A stretch of 64,000 bases of DNA from Liolophura sinensis (GCF_032854445.1 NC_088301.1:9482281-9546280), one strand, 5' to 3'. Counted from the first letter of the stretch, positions 33,740 to 45,617 are shown. Notes: generated by a model from the letters alone, not told the origin. A program made the numbers and translations.

Positions 33740-33902
33740 ACATCTGGTATATCTGTTGTTTTGCTTGTATCTGTTGTCATTAATTAATGATTAATGTCCA
33801 CGTAAACCAATATGGTTGTGTACATTACAATTTAAGACCCGTCTTTGCAGCCAGCCCATTGAAGAACTGATCGAGGAGAGGATTTATACACACAACAATG
33901 AT
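33740..33902 (+). pseudogene. Decayed tandem duplicate of the LRR gene's transmembrane/tail segment
   Basis: From 'catctggtatatctgttgtt' the sequence repeats 33576-33734 with scattered substitutions and small indels (offset 165 growing to 169 bp). It covers the second half of the transmembrane codons, the basic tail and the region around the stop ('gaactgatcgaggagaggat'). The copy has lost the reading frame (taattaatga inside), and its stop position reads TTATAC instead of TTTAG. It lies in the presumed 3' UTR. Confidence 0.88.
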
Positions 33903-34596
33903 GGTTTTACACCGCAAAGTACACTGACTCTCCTGGCCTGGTGATACCGGGCCAAAAATGCATGGGTCAAAGGAAGAAAGTTATCTGAAAGTAACATCGA
34001 ACTGTATGTTTGATAAAAAAAATGAGGTCATCATTGTTTTTTTCGCGAAAGGTCATCATTGTTTTTTCGCAGACAACCTTGGGTGAGTTATATTTGACCC
34101 TGAAATACCAGCAAATATCTTATTTTATCACCAATAAGAAAAAGGTGAAACACTAAAGCTAACGTACTTCGTAATCCGATATTCAATAGAACTGAGAAAA
34201 ACCTATGCCTGTTCATTTTGTGGAAGGCTTGTAGATTTAGCGTTGTTTCTTTTATCAGCCATCTGTTTGCCAATATGTTTTAACTGCTTTAAAAGTCAAC
34301 TTAAACAAAGTTAAACTTTATTCCTTTGTCGATGCCCTTTGTAGCCGCATGCGTTAAGGATATCTCTTTAAAGCGTTCATAGTGACTACACAAGCAAGAT
34401 TCTCAGCAAGTTTTTATCTTCAAGGCTTTTTTGCCTGTGTGAAGTGGTGGATTTCTTTGTATAACCCATTATTTGCAATACTGACATGCATGTACAGAAT
34501 TGTGTTTATTGGGTGTGATAGGGAACGGTATTCATATAGGATATTCTTACAAAAGCTATTTTAGAGAACTAAAAAAAAGGCTTTGTAAGCTAAAGT

Positions 34597-34602
34597 TTTA
34601 TT
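34597..34602 (-). promoter_or_regulatory. Candidate poly(A) signal of the PHF24-like gene
   Basis: AATAAA on the minus strand, about 385 nt past the stop at 34986. Another AATAAA lies at about 34509-34504. Unproven. Confidence 0.35.
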
Positions 34603-34649
34603 ACAAAAAAAAATACGGTAGATACAATGTATTTATAGGGTTAGAAAGT

Positions 34650-34655
34650 AATAAA
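34650..34655 (+). promoter_or_regulatory. Candidate poly(A) signal of the LRR gene
   Basis: AATAAA on the plus strand about 930 nt past the LRR stop. If both signals are used, the convergent transcripts would overlap at their 3' ends. Confidence 0.3.
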
Positions 34656-34985
34656 TATTCTTTCCGTAAAACGTGGTCATTTGTATTGATTAACTGAATA
34701 TAACACTGACAATGTCGATTAGGATCACATCGCCTTCGGATCCCAGCCGTTCGAATTTTCCATTCAACCCAAAAAGTGCTCATGCAAATTCTTGAAGAGC
34801 TTAAGTCAAATAATGACCATTTATGAAAGGTAATATGTTCAGTTGTACACGCTTTTGTGAAGCGTCTGCATATCGCTTGCCATGAGGCCTTGAGCGGAAC
34901 AAGTCTTTTCTTCATTCCTACCACTGTCATGACGTTTTACGGATACATTGGTAACGCATTACAAATACATCGCAAAGACCAATGG

Positions 34986-37900
34986 TTAAATGAGCTTAAA
35001 CATCGGATGCCATCGCCCAGGAAATTGTAACCGATTTTGAGGAAAAGATGCTTTATTCAGCAGGAGAAAGATGGGATTGTTGTTGTAGCAGCATATCGTC
35101 TGAAGTATCTCACTTCCATGGTTACATAGTTCTCTGTGCCTTATAAGAATCTGATCCTGAGTCAGTCCATTCCAGTCCCTCGATGGCATACGAATGTTCG
35201 GACGGTTGGACAGGACATACAAAGCCTGCTCGTTTTTAAACTCCTCCCAGCTCAAAGTCCTGAAAGAAAAGATAAAAAAGACATGTGTAATCATAATGAT
35301 AGACCTATTTAGTTTCTATAGCAGTTAAACTGGATAACAATGGACTTCCCAAAGTACTGCGTTCATAGAATGTATATAGAGTTATATAATATCTGACTGG
35401 TGATCAACGCCGAGCTTAATAATGTTTCTGGGCCAAGTTGTTGAAAAATGTATTAGGACTTAAGCCCGGTATAAATGTTAGTCCAAACTAAAGGGTCATT
35501 AACTTTGCATTCGAATGATACATTGGAATGATAAGTCTGACTTAACTTTATTGCACACTGGGTAACTATCTTCCGCTAGAATTATAATTTTCAGAGATCG
35601 TGATGTTAATTTTATTACTGAAACTTTCCTTTGGGAACCTGACTTTGTAGGCCTATTTTCTTTCGTCGGTTGACCGCCTGAGGTGTGGTTTGAATACTTC
35701 GATTATATAATTTTAAGCACCCTCAGAACCCATGCCTGAAACTCATCAAGATGGCCATTACGACTTGAGGATCCTTCGGCAAAGGTTACACTGAGTTGTT
35801 ATCGGGCTATGGTGAACAATACTGTGACAACTGCGTCTCCATGGTTACGTGTATAATCTTCTGTGGGTCTTCTGGAATATCTTCCGCCTCTTTCAGATGG
35901 TTTCAGATGGCTTAGAAGAGCTTTTGTAAGCGAAAAAGCCCAAATTGCTTAGAAAGAGCACATATTCCACAAGAAGAAGAGGACAAATCTAGTCTACCTT
36001 CGCGCTAAACATAAAGGGTTAGAGAGCAGTTCTTACCCAGACTTGTTGACATCAGCTCTGCTGAAGAACCTTGAACCTTCCTCCACGTGAGAGGCCAGAT
36101 CCTCTGGGGCCGCAAATACAGCAGAACTGCAATATGTAAGGTGGGGTTAATACATTTTAACAGGGGAGTTTACAGTTCGAACTCTTCTATCGCTAAAGGG
36201 GTAAATAAAAGTCCTACTGTATCATGTGATCTGTCAAAATGTTAGGCAACTATTGCGGGATCACATTTACTATAACACGGTTTCCCAAAAAGCTATTTAG
36301 AGTAGACAAAATATGGAGAAAATAGGAGCTGAACGTTTATGAACTTGGGAAGTTTCTAAAGGAAAGAGCTGCTTTTTGTGTCTCTGGAACACGGTGAGAC
36401 AAGTGATCGGTAATTTGATGTCTACAAAGTTTGTCTAACATTCTTTACAAGTCACATGATCCAAGAGAACTGTTTTTGCCTTCAACTACAAAAAAGTTCG
36501 AACTCGAAACTCTCCTCGTGTGATCAATACAGCCGTCATAACAGACATCCGAATACCCATCGTCAACCATAATAGGCACTCCACAGAGGTTAAACAATTT
36601 CAAGACCAATTTCCTGAACAGTGGTCGTTCACAAACACAAATGCAAACTACCCATTAAGAACTAAGAAAGCGCCATGTAAAAATTAGGAAGCATTCACGT
36701 GAAAAGAAGCACTTAACACTTGTCAGTGATGCGAAAAGACGCAAGTTCAGACCGAGTAAACTTAATCCCTCAATTGTCGTAAATCATTTTATTTATTTAT
36801 TTTTTTATTTATTTATTTATTTTTCAAGAATTTTTCACATATATGACGACGGCCACCATAATCGGACAAAACCGGGCAGAACCCGACGGAAACCCACGAC
36901 CATCCGCAGGATTCTGGCAGACCTTCGCACGTACCGCCGGAGGGAGAGCTCGTTAATAAAAAAGGGTATCATGCAGAAGAACGCGAGCGTTAAATGTGTA
37001 GTTTGTCGCGTTACTCTGTTTCAAAATGCATCAAAACTTTCAGGTCGTTAAAAACTCCACATTAAAAATTACATTGAAACTACGAACTGCTGTTCTGGCT
37101 ATTACTGCTACTGTTATGCATATAAGATTTTTTCTCTGCAAAACATGCCGAAGGGAGGAGTACCGGCCGGGCTTCTGCCGCCAATAAGCCCCATCAAAGT
37201 CGTGAAACAAACTCGATGAAAAGTGTGAATAAAAGTATCTGAAGTTGTCTAGGAAGTACAGACACATGTACAGAGACCTTCTGACATCCCCTCCAAACGA
37301 TGTGAGCCACCCCCTATACGTCTTTCTGGCCTCGAACTCGATTACTCCATCTTCATTGTCGTCCATGGCTTCAAACTGCTCTTTCAAACGCAACGTTTCC
37401 TTATCTGTTAGTAGCTGTGCTAGGTCTTCCTGTCAAAAGAACGATTCACTGCTGATGTATAATTACACTGAATAATGCATAAATATAGCTTGTTTGGCAC
37501 GGAAGATTGTATACTGGTTTGTGTGCACAAAAACTGGCAATGGGCTGAACGACATGCAAATAAGTATCAAGATAGAAACTTGTAAGGTATTCTGCCTACC
37601 ATGACCAATAGGATTACACCTGGTCCTTGCTGGCCTTGTTAGAAGAACACACTATTATTTCAGTCACATCGGAAGGCTGCAATTTCAACCACATTTATTC
37701 AAACACTAGGTCACCATCTTGGAAAGATGACAAGAAACCATCATCACCATTACACAACTTACGCGTCGCGACACATTTATGCTTTTTTGCGATTCTGCGT
37801 ATTCCAGGCATCTTTTGTAGATGCGCGGACTCTTTATAGCTTGGACCTGGATCGGAAATACGATAGTGTATGTATGATTAACAACGTCTCGCCTTCCTTG

Positions 37901-40900
37901 AGGATATCCTAAAGAGGATAGTCGTGTAACTGAACATTTTACAAGATCAGGATAAAAACAACATGCACAGGAGGCTATGGGGAAATCCCATCGGCTCACC
38001 CCACACAGCATGGCTTGTATAATGTGCTCAAACGTTTTCCTGAACTTAATATAAATATATTATTGAAAACCAATAATACAAACAGATTGCCTCTTACAAC
38101 ATCGTTTTGAACAGCTAAATGGATTGCATTGGTGTATTGGAAAGCTTTTAACCACCAGACACCAGGTAACACAAGGCAGGCGAGGTTCTAAAGATGCTTG
38201 AAGAACTCAACTTTATAAAGAGTGTTATAAAATCCTAACTGGGACAATGTTGAGGGACAATGTTCAACCAGCAGAGAACTTCAGAAGCATATAAAATAAG
38301 AAATAGTCATGCAAAAGAGTACTAATCAGTATCATTCAAACTTGCCTAAAGACATAGAGAATGTTCTAGGCGCGTAAATTTATTGGCGCGTGAACTTTAT
38401 CGTCAAATCGTGTTCCTTGCCGGTTTGTAAGACGTTGTTAATCACAAATATGTCTCTTAGTTGCCCTGTGATCGAAATGCTCAGACATCCAAAGCGGCGA
38501 CTTTAATATTTTTTTAACATTTTTAACATTATCGTCAGACTGTAGCTCCAGTTTCAGCGGAATTTAAAACAATTACGAAGCAGACTAATTAGATATTCCA
38601 GGCACTCCAACCACATTTACCCTTATTTTGACAAAATTATACTCAATATAAAATTTAATAAACGTTGAATGAACATAGGTCTCGGGACACACATTCGCAT
38701 TTACTCCCAATTAAAGAAAATTAGGGTAAAAGAAATCGATGGAAATATTTGAGAAGAAATTTAGAGAGAATCCAGGCGTCGAAACAAATGAATCTCGTGA
38801 TTAGAACAACGTTTAACATAAACCATCAAAGATCAAAGAGAGTATATTAAGAATAATTCTAGACCAGTGACGTGTAATACATTGCTTCTAACAAGACTGC
38901 AGTTTATCACTCAATTCTGTTTGAGCTATGATGTCTGATGGCGTGTATGTTGCTACTGTTTAAGGTATGATGTCTGATGGCGTGTATCTTGCTACTGTTT
39001 AAACTATGATGTCTGGGGGCGTGTGTGTTGCTACTGTTTAAGCTATGATGTCTGGGGGCGTGTGTGTTGCTACTGTTTAAGCTATGATGCCTGGGGGGGG
39101 GGGGGGGGTGTTGCTACTGTTTAAGCTATGATGTCTGGGGGCGTGTGTGTTGCTACTGTCTAAGCTATGATGTCTGGGGGCGTGTGCGTTGCTACTGTTT
39201 AAGCTATTATGTCTGAGGGCGTGTGTGTTGCTACTGTCTAAGCTATGATGTCTGAGGGCGTGTGTGTTGCTACTGTGTAAGCTATGATGTCTGAGGGCGT
39301 ATGTGTTGCTACTGTCTAAGCTATGATGTCTGAGGGCGTGTGTGTTGCTACTGTCTAAGCTATGATGTCTGGGGGCGTGTGTGTTGCTACTGTCTAAGCT
39401 ATGATGTCTGGGGGCGTGTGTGCTGCTACTGTTTAAGCTATGATGTCTGAGGGCGTGTGTGTTGCTACTGTCTAAGCTATGATGTCTGAGGGCGTGTGTG
39501 TTGCTACTGTCTAAGTTATGATGTCTGAGGGCGTGTGTGTTGCTACTGGCTAAGGTATGATGTCTGGAGGAGTGTGTGTTGCTACTGTTTAAACATGTAC
39601 ATGAACAGTCCGAATGAAATCCTGACAGTGGTAAATTGACAACAGATGGGATTTCACCCCTGATACGTTTACTTATTCGCCAATTATCACACCAATTATT
39701 ACTCTGGTTTTACTCTCTGTGCGGTAGTATTTTACACTTAATGGCATATCCCCGGTAATACCTTTTTCCGTTTTGCCAGCACACGTGTACATTCCTGATT
39801 GACGAACTCCCACCAGTCGATCGCGCCGTTCCTATCAGCGTCCATCAGTTGGTACATCAGCCGATGACGCCTCAGCTCATGCTCAGGTATGGGCTCCTGT
39901 TCCTCTTCCTCGTACACACGTGACTTGTACTTCAGGTACTCCTCCTTACTGATGACAGCATCTACAAGAGACACACACATCGTAAAGTCCCAGACTTGGC
40001 TGTTTCAAAACATCGGCCTGAAACAGCCGCGCTTCGCCATGAGAGAAGAAAAGGCTGACTGGAATCGATGCCTTGGCTCTGGACCCCAAGTAACAAATTT
40101 ATAATGGTCTGGACGACACATCTGGGTGCATGCCGTCGTTATTGAGAGGTAGGTAGTTTTTGCATATGAATCAAACACCCGGAGACACGACTTAGTGAGA
40201 ACTATTGAACACAGACTCATATTGTGTAAGACTAGACCTATACACTATTTCAGCAAAGTTGCCTTCACGTCTAACAAAGATACACACACTTCTCGTACAC
40301 TGTTTCAGCACAGTTGCCTCGTCGTCTATAATAACGATACACACACTACTCGTACACTATTTCAGCACATTTGCCTCAGCGTGTAGTTGCCTCGACGTCT
40401 AACAAAGCCAAATATATTACTTGCACTCTACTTTACACATATAACTTCTAATCTACTCCAGCGTAGCTGTCCATCGTATAGCAAGGATACACACACTAGT
40501 TGTAAACTACTTCAGCAAATTTGTCCCAGTGCCCAACAAACATGTATGACTTACGTCAGGTAATAGATACCGTTTAGGCCTGTACGGCTACAATTTACAA
40601 GTATTCACATATGCACATTCTACAGTGCGCATATCATCTGTTATTTGATCAAATGTCTACGGGACGTCATTCTCAACGTACCTTTTAACGACCACAATGA
40701 TTGCATTTTATTCCTTTTCCAGAATTTCTAAGATTTTTACTGTTTGCACTAATATACAGACCTAAAAGTGAAAGGCAACAAAATGCTTCCTTGTTTTTTT
40801 ATTTTTGATTGAGAATATCATATAAAATAACACAGTATATCAAAGAACAGCTTACCTCCGTTGATGTCTCGCTTATCAAACTCTTCAATCATAATTCTTG

Positions 40901-43894
40901 TTTCTTCATTTGTGAGAAGTGTCGTCAGATCACCCTGACAACAACCACAATAAAAGAGTAATATTAGACCGGGCTTTAAGTAGGCAGAACAAAGTGAGCC
41001 GGAAAACCTTCAGATTCCCGGAAAACAATTTTTAATCGTCAGTAAACCGCTAACGTATTCACTGTTCACGATCAAACTACCGACCACACCCAGTGGTACT
41101 GTTAATAAAATCGGCCGAGGATTGCTGGGCATCAGTCAAATATAAGGAGCTGCTTTTTTTTTTCTTTTGCTAATCTTGTACTCGGGTAGTATTACAAAGA
41201 ACGTTGTGATTTCTCCCTCGACCGGTTACAAAGAATGAATGAATGAATGTTTGGGGTGTAACGTCGTGCTTAGCAATTTATTTCAGCCATATGACGACTG
41301 GGTATCATTAGGTGTGTGTATGTATACTGTGTCCCCTTGCGGCAGAGCGAGTCCATGCCGCCGAAGTTCTGCCGCCACTGAAGTATCATGCTGAAGACAC
41401 CAGTCATCACACCCAACCCAGTCACATTATACTGCCACCGAGCCAGTCAGTCCCGTTTCCTTGCTCTAACCTCTCCGTGCTGAGCGACAAGCGAGGCAGT
41501 AAGTACCATTTTTGAAGCCTTTGGTATATCCTTGGTTTGATCCCGGGTGTCTCAACTTCGAGGCAGACACTCAAATATTAGGCCACCTAAGCGGTCCAGT
41601 TATGAAGTCATACAACTTCTATAAGCACGCCGATAAGCTGACTGGATGTATACATATACGTGTGGGGGTAACTAATTTCCTTGGGTAGCATGTCAGTAAG
41701 AAATAGCTTCATGGAATAGGTCTCGAAGACGGGACGTGGAAAAGGCCATTGGGATTGGACGTTGTCCAAACTTTGATACTCACACATCTGTAGCAGCTCC
41801 AGCCTGTGATACAATGGGCTCTCTCCATCATGTCCAGGTCACCGGCTCTACAGCCATCGTACTGCTCCAGACAATCCTTGTGGAAGATGCGGGTACACAC
41901 CCGGCAAGGGTATCCACTGATCAGGAACGGGATGGTCTCATCGCACAAATAACACGCAGCGTCAGACTCCACCTTTATTTGCACCTATCAACATTAACAC
42001 GTAACACACAACGTTAGAATCCACCTTGGCTTGCAGCTGTCAACTTCAGCAAGAAACAGTAGCACGCTGCATCAGACTCCACCTTTGCCTGCACCTATCA
42101 ATATTTACAAGTAACAATCTGCGTCAGGCTGCACCTTTATTTGCACACATCAAAATTAACAAGTAACACGCTGCGTCAGACTACGCCTTTACATGCACCT
42201 GCCAACAATAACAACACACAGCGTTATATTCCACCATTACACTTACGTGTACTTCTATCAACACTAAAAGGTAACACGCCGTGTAGACGCCACGTTTATC
42301 TGCACCTAACAACATTAACAAATAAGACTCTGTATTAGACTCCATGTTTATATGCACCTATCAACATTAACAAGTAACACTCTATATTAGGCTCCATGTT
42401 TACCTGCACCTATCAACATTAACAAGTAACACTCTGCATTACATTCCCCCTTTACATACACCTGTCAACATTTATAAGCAACAATGTGCGTCAGGTTTCA
42501 CCTTTACTTGCACCTATCAACATTAAGAAGTAATACGCTGCGTCAGACTTCACCTTTGCTAATCAACATTAACAACACGCAGCGTCATATTCCACCAATA
42601 TATTCCATTATACTTCTATCAACATTAACAAGTAACACGTTGCATCAGACTCCAACTTTACCTGCACCTATAAACATTAACAAGTAAAGTGTAGTGTCAG
42701 ACAGACACCTCCTTTCCTTGCACCTATCAACATTAACAAACAACACGTTGCACCTGACTCCACCTTTACCTGCAGTTATATTTATAAGCAACATGATATG
42801 TCAAACAACACCTTTACTTGCACCTATCAATATTAACAAGACTCCACCTTTACCCGCATCTACAAACATTAACAAGTAACACTGCATCATTAACAAGCAG
42901 ACTCAGATTTCATCTTTACTTTCACCTATCAACATTAACAAGTAACACGTTGCATCAGACTTCACCTTTACATGTACCTATTGACACTAACAAGTAACGC
43001 AGAGTCTCAGACAGGTACTAACTGTGTATTGGACATGACTGAATGGCCAAGGCTTTACATCACAGGCACATTGTAATGATATTCAATATGAATATCAATC
43101 AATCATGTTTCCACACGGCTCTGTCCGGATTTCTGCCACTACAACGCTAACCGCCGTCGTATAAGTGAAATATTATTGAGTGCGACGTAAAACACCAAAC
43201 AAATAAAGAAATCAATCAATAAATAACTATATAAAACAAGCGTATGTTCCCGCAGCTGTTGTCGAACTTCTATCCACCTGGAAAGACATCTCACCCAACA
43301 CTGAAAGCAATACATTCCGGATTTGTTTTCACGAAATATTTTTAGCAAACGAAAGTAGTTTCAATGTGCAAATAAAAGTTTTTATTCATATTCGTAGACC
43401 TACATTTGGGTTCCGGTTGAAATTTATTCATGTGTGGGTGAAAATAATCCTATACACTTGGATAGGATAGACATTTGTCAATAAAAAAAAGAGCATAATT
43501 AAAAACACATCTAATATGAACTTCATCATCACATGAAGAACATAAAGCTCTCCAAGCACACAGCTTAGGTTCCATGCATATTTCAAACCTTTCTCCAGTC
43601 AGCTTCTCTGGACTCAGTAGTAGATCGCCGAACTCCGGCAGTTTTCGGTCGTATCCGGAACCTATCCACCGAAGTTTCTTCCATGTCCAAAGCACTGTCC
43701 AGTTCATTTCTCTCTTTTCTTTGTTCACACAGAAAGTCTATTAATTCTTGACGGCTATACTTATGTATTTCGTGATTTGCAGAATGTTTTCCGAAATTTC
43801 CAACGGCTACGGTTTTCACTTTTATGCAATTATTTCTTTCTTTCAAGCTGCCGTCTGCTTGATCAATCTGCGACGACGACGCACCATTTCCCAT
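34986..43894 (-). CDS. PHF24: PHF24/GINIP-like protein: myristoylation motif, PHD finger, four EF-hand loops (433 aa, 7 exons)
   Basis: Exons (minus): 43894-43589, 41984-41784, 40934-40856, 39961-39762, 37429-37278, 36126-36037, 35259-34986; phases close (1302 nt). The N-terminus MGNGASSS fits N-myristoylation. Residues 113-169 form a C4HC3 PHD finger (C113, C116, C129, C132, H137, C140, C166, C169), with PCRVCTR.FH and GWSC as in vertebrate PHF24. EF-hand loops: 192-203 (DINGDAVISKEE), 236-247 (DADRNGAIDWWE), 285-296 (DDNEDGVIEFEA, last position Ala), 338-349 (DVNKSGTLSWEE). FKNEQALYVLSNRPN matches the vertebrate C-terminal FLQENVLYILAARPN. Vertebrate PHF24 (GINIP, ~400 aa) binds inhibitory G-alpha in neurons. 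Here membrane-attached calcium sensing is inferred. The exon 2 start could instead be 41972, which removes four residues. Confidence 0.93.
36787..36960 (-). mobile_element. SINE family A copy in PHF24-like intron 5
   Basis: (attt)n tail, 'caagaatttttcacatatat', 'gacgacggccaccataatcg', 'accgggcagaacccgacgga' and 'acccacgaccatccgcagga'. Truncated before the tRNA head. Confidence 0.85.
38928..39590 (+). repeat. 39-bp minisatellite, about 17 units, in PHF24-like intron 4
   Basis: Unit 'tgtctaagctatgatgtctg' plus 'agggcgtgtgtgttgctac'. Units differ at a few fixed positions (tgtttaag/tgtctaag, gggggc/gagggc), so there are at least two interleaved variant classes. One unit carries a run of 13 G near 39093. 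No spacers, so not a CRISPR array. Confidence 0.96.
39597..39730 (+). repeat. Dispersed repeat family D, copy 3
   Basis: 'acatgaacagtccgaatgaa', 'ggtaaattgacaacagatgg' and 'ctggttttactctctgtgcg' match 540-700 in order and orientation. It sits directly after the 39-bp minisatellite and 30 bp before exon 4 of the PHF24-like gene ends. Confidence 0.55.
41223..41600 (-). mobile_element. SINE family B copy in PHF24-like intron 2
   Basis: Left: (aatg)n then 'tttggggtgtaacgtcgtgc' and 'tcagccatatgacgactggg' (tail side). Right, read on the minus strand: 'gaccgcttaggtggcctaat' and 'gagacacccgggatcaaacc' (tRNA-like A and B box sides). Same block order as 53876-54236. Confidence 0.85.
41960..43012 (-). 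repeat. ~52-bp tandem array, about 20 diverged units, derived from the splice acceptor of PHF24-like exon 2
   Basis: Plus-strand unit 'cacctttacctgcacctatc', 'aacattaacaagtaacacgc', 'tgcgtcagactc'. On the minus strand each unit reads as a branch-point-like tgttaat, then gttgatag|gtgca..., then ggtggagtctgacgcagcgt. The last unit overlaps the first ~40 nt of real exon 2, where the same bases encode VESDAACYL. The array fills most of intron 1. Units are diverged, some partly deleted. Confidence 0.92.
43105..43232 (+). mobile_element. SINE family A 3' fragment in PHF24-like intron 1
   Basis: 'acacggctctgtccggattt', 'cgctaaccgccgtcgtataa', 'gtgcgacgtaaaacaccaaa', then (aata)n. The 5' half is missing. 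Confidence 0.85.
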
Positions 43895-44732
43895 TTTGAT
43901 TTGCAAGAAAATTACTTCACAAACATCGGTTAATTACTGCAACAATTAATTACATGGTTCTGTGGCGTGCATAACTAGCCCTGGATAATGGTCTCCGAAC
44001 AGACGTGGCAAACTTTGACAACACACGTTTTGCCAGGTTCAGTGTAGGACTTGGTGATGTGCATGGCCAGGCTTGTCCAGGATTTACCTAATCCGCTTTA
44101 CCTACACAGGAATTATCGGATTTATGCCCACGAAGGCTGCACGAATAACATAATTCCACAAAAGCAACAACAACGACATGCACATATCTGCTTCCAGGTC
44201 GTTAATCCGAGGATTATGCGGATTAAACGTTCTTTTTCGGCTGGCCGAATCTGGGTTGAGATGCATACAGTGAATTGAGATCAGCCAAAACACCCCTTTT
44301 TGTGTTTTTAGAGGATGCTTTAAGCTTACAAACGACCTTGACCATACGCCGGTATTTAAGACACAATACAATACACCATACTAATTCTAATACCGATATT
44401 ATCTTTGTTATATAGGCTAATGTCTTAGTGTATGCATAGCCAAGCCTTGTTCCACGAGATTTTACTATAGGATCGCTATGATAAAGAAATGGAATTACCT
44501 AAGTTTGGGCAGTGTTCTTTTTAAGAATTTTTTTTTTTTTTTTTTTTTTATAAAATGTTCGGCGAGAGGTGTTTTAGAGTTCTGAACATGCGACTATCCA
44601 TGACATCATGTCTGGAATAACTTCAAACGTTATTCTTTTGTGAGGACTAAAAAAATTAATGATTGTTGTTTAACGCCATACTCAAATATAATTTACTGAG
44701 ATGAGAGTGGCAAGTGTAATGCATGGATGAAA

Positions 44733-44992
44733 CTACAGTGCCTCGAATAAATTGCCGACCCGTGGAAAGTAACTAACGGATTTAGTTAGTGCTCGGCGTA
44801 AATCATCGACCTTTGGCAAGCTACAGACCGATTTTCCCAGAAGTTTCGCACGGATATGCAAATCCTTTTCAATGTCACCCAGGCACCACATACAGCAAGA
44901 GATGGGAATCTGCAAAGGCCAGGTTTGAATCCCCACCTCATGAGGCCGGTGTACCTTAACCGTTTGACTACGGTCATGACTGGTCACTGCCA
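44733..44992. repeat. Dispersed repeat family E
   Basis: 'aaatcatcgacctttggcaagcta' with 'ccgattttcccag' recurs diverged at about 46890-46930 and 59770-59815. The 'agaga.gggaatctgcaaaggcc...tttgaatccccacc' part could be a worn tRNA-like head on the plus strand. Class uncertain. Confidence 0.45.
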
Positions 44993-45005
44993 CCTAGCGA
45001 TTGAA

Positions 45006-45064
45006 TGAATGAATGATTATGGCTTAACGCCACATCGGCAATATTTCAGCCATATCGTGGCGAT
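45006..45064 (-). mobile_element. 59-bp SINE-tail insertion with a perfect 13-bp target duplication
   Basis: Flanked by CCTAGCGATTGAA at 44993-45005 and 45065-45077. The insert is just (tgaa)n plus 'gattatggcttaacgccaca' and 'tcggcaatatttcagccata', that is, a SINE 3' end with its microsatellite tail. The same tail occurs diverged near 12880-12945 and 17843-17885. Confidence 0.82.
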
Positions 45065-45617
45065 CCTAGCGATTGAAGAGTTAACATCAGAAAACCGCCC
45101 ACCTATTGTATCAGACCCCAAGGACCCATTTTCACAAAATTATCACCCTTTCGTAAGGCTTATCGTGACTCACGGCGTCTTGAGACGTTTTAACTCAAAA
45201 TGATGCCATTTACGAACTTTAGTTAATTTAGGAATAATTTAAGAGAAATTTGAGATGATTTGAGTTGATGTATACACCCTCATGCAACTGCTTCTGCTTG
45301 GTCTGTACTTTATAGATGGATCTATGAGGTCATGCAGACTTAGAGTACCGATTGCTTTTTCTGTATTATCTAATCCACATATGCTAACATGTCTCTTAAA
45401 CTTTCATTGAATCGGTTTCAGCTTCCTTGTGCCGGATTCCAAATATAGACAAATATCACGTGACTAAAATCTGACGGTCTTTCATTTTTTTTTTCCGTTC
45501 CCTGCACATAAATGTTTATCGATAAGAAAGGTCTGGTTTAATGAACACATTTGCATATAACCAAGGAAACAAAATCATTGTAATTCCAGCCCACTAATAC
45601 GCCACATTCATTAATTT

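Larger units (their letters stand above)
33903..34985. other. Shared 3' flank between the convergent LRR and PHF24-like genes
   Basis: No coding exon is supported. It contains a local duplication ('aaggtcatcattgttttttt' twice near 34023-34070) and candidate poly(A) signals for both genes. The open frames of 60-109 codons here show no domain. Confidence 0.55.

Noticed and set aside
38928-39590. Regularly spaced repeats reminiscent of a CRISPR array
   Set aside because: The units abut without unique spacers and lie in a eukaryotic intron.
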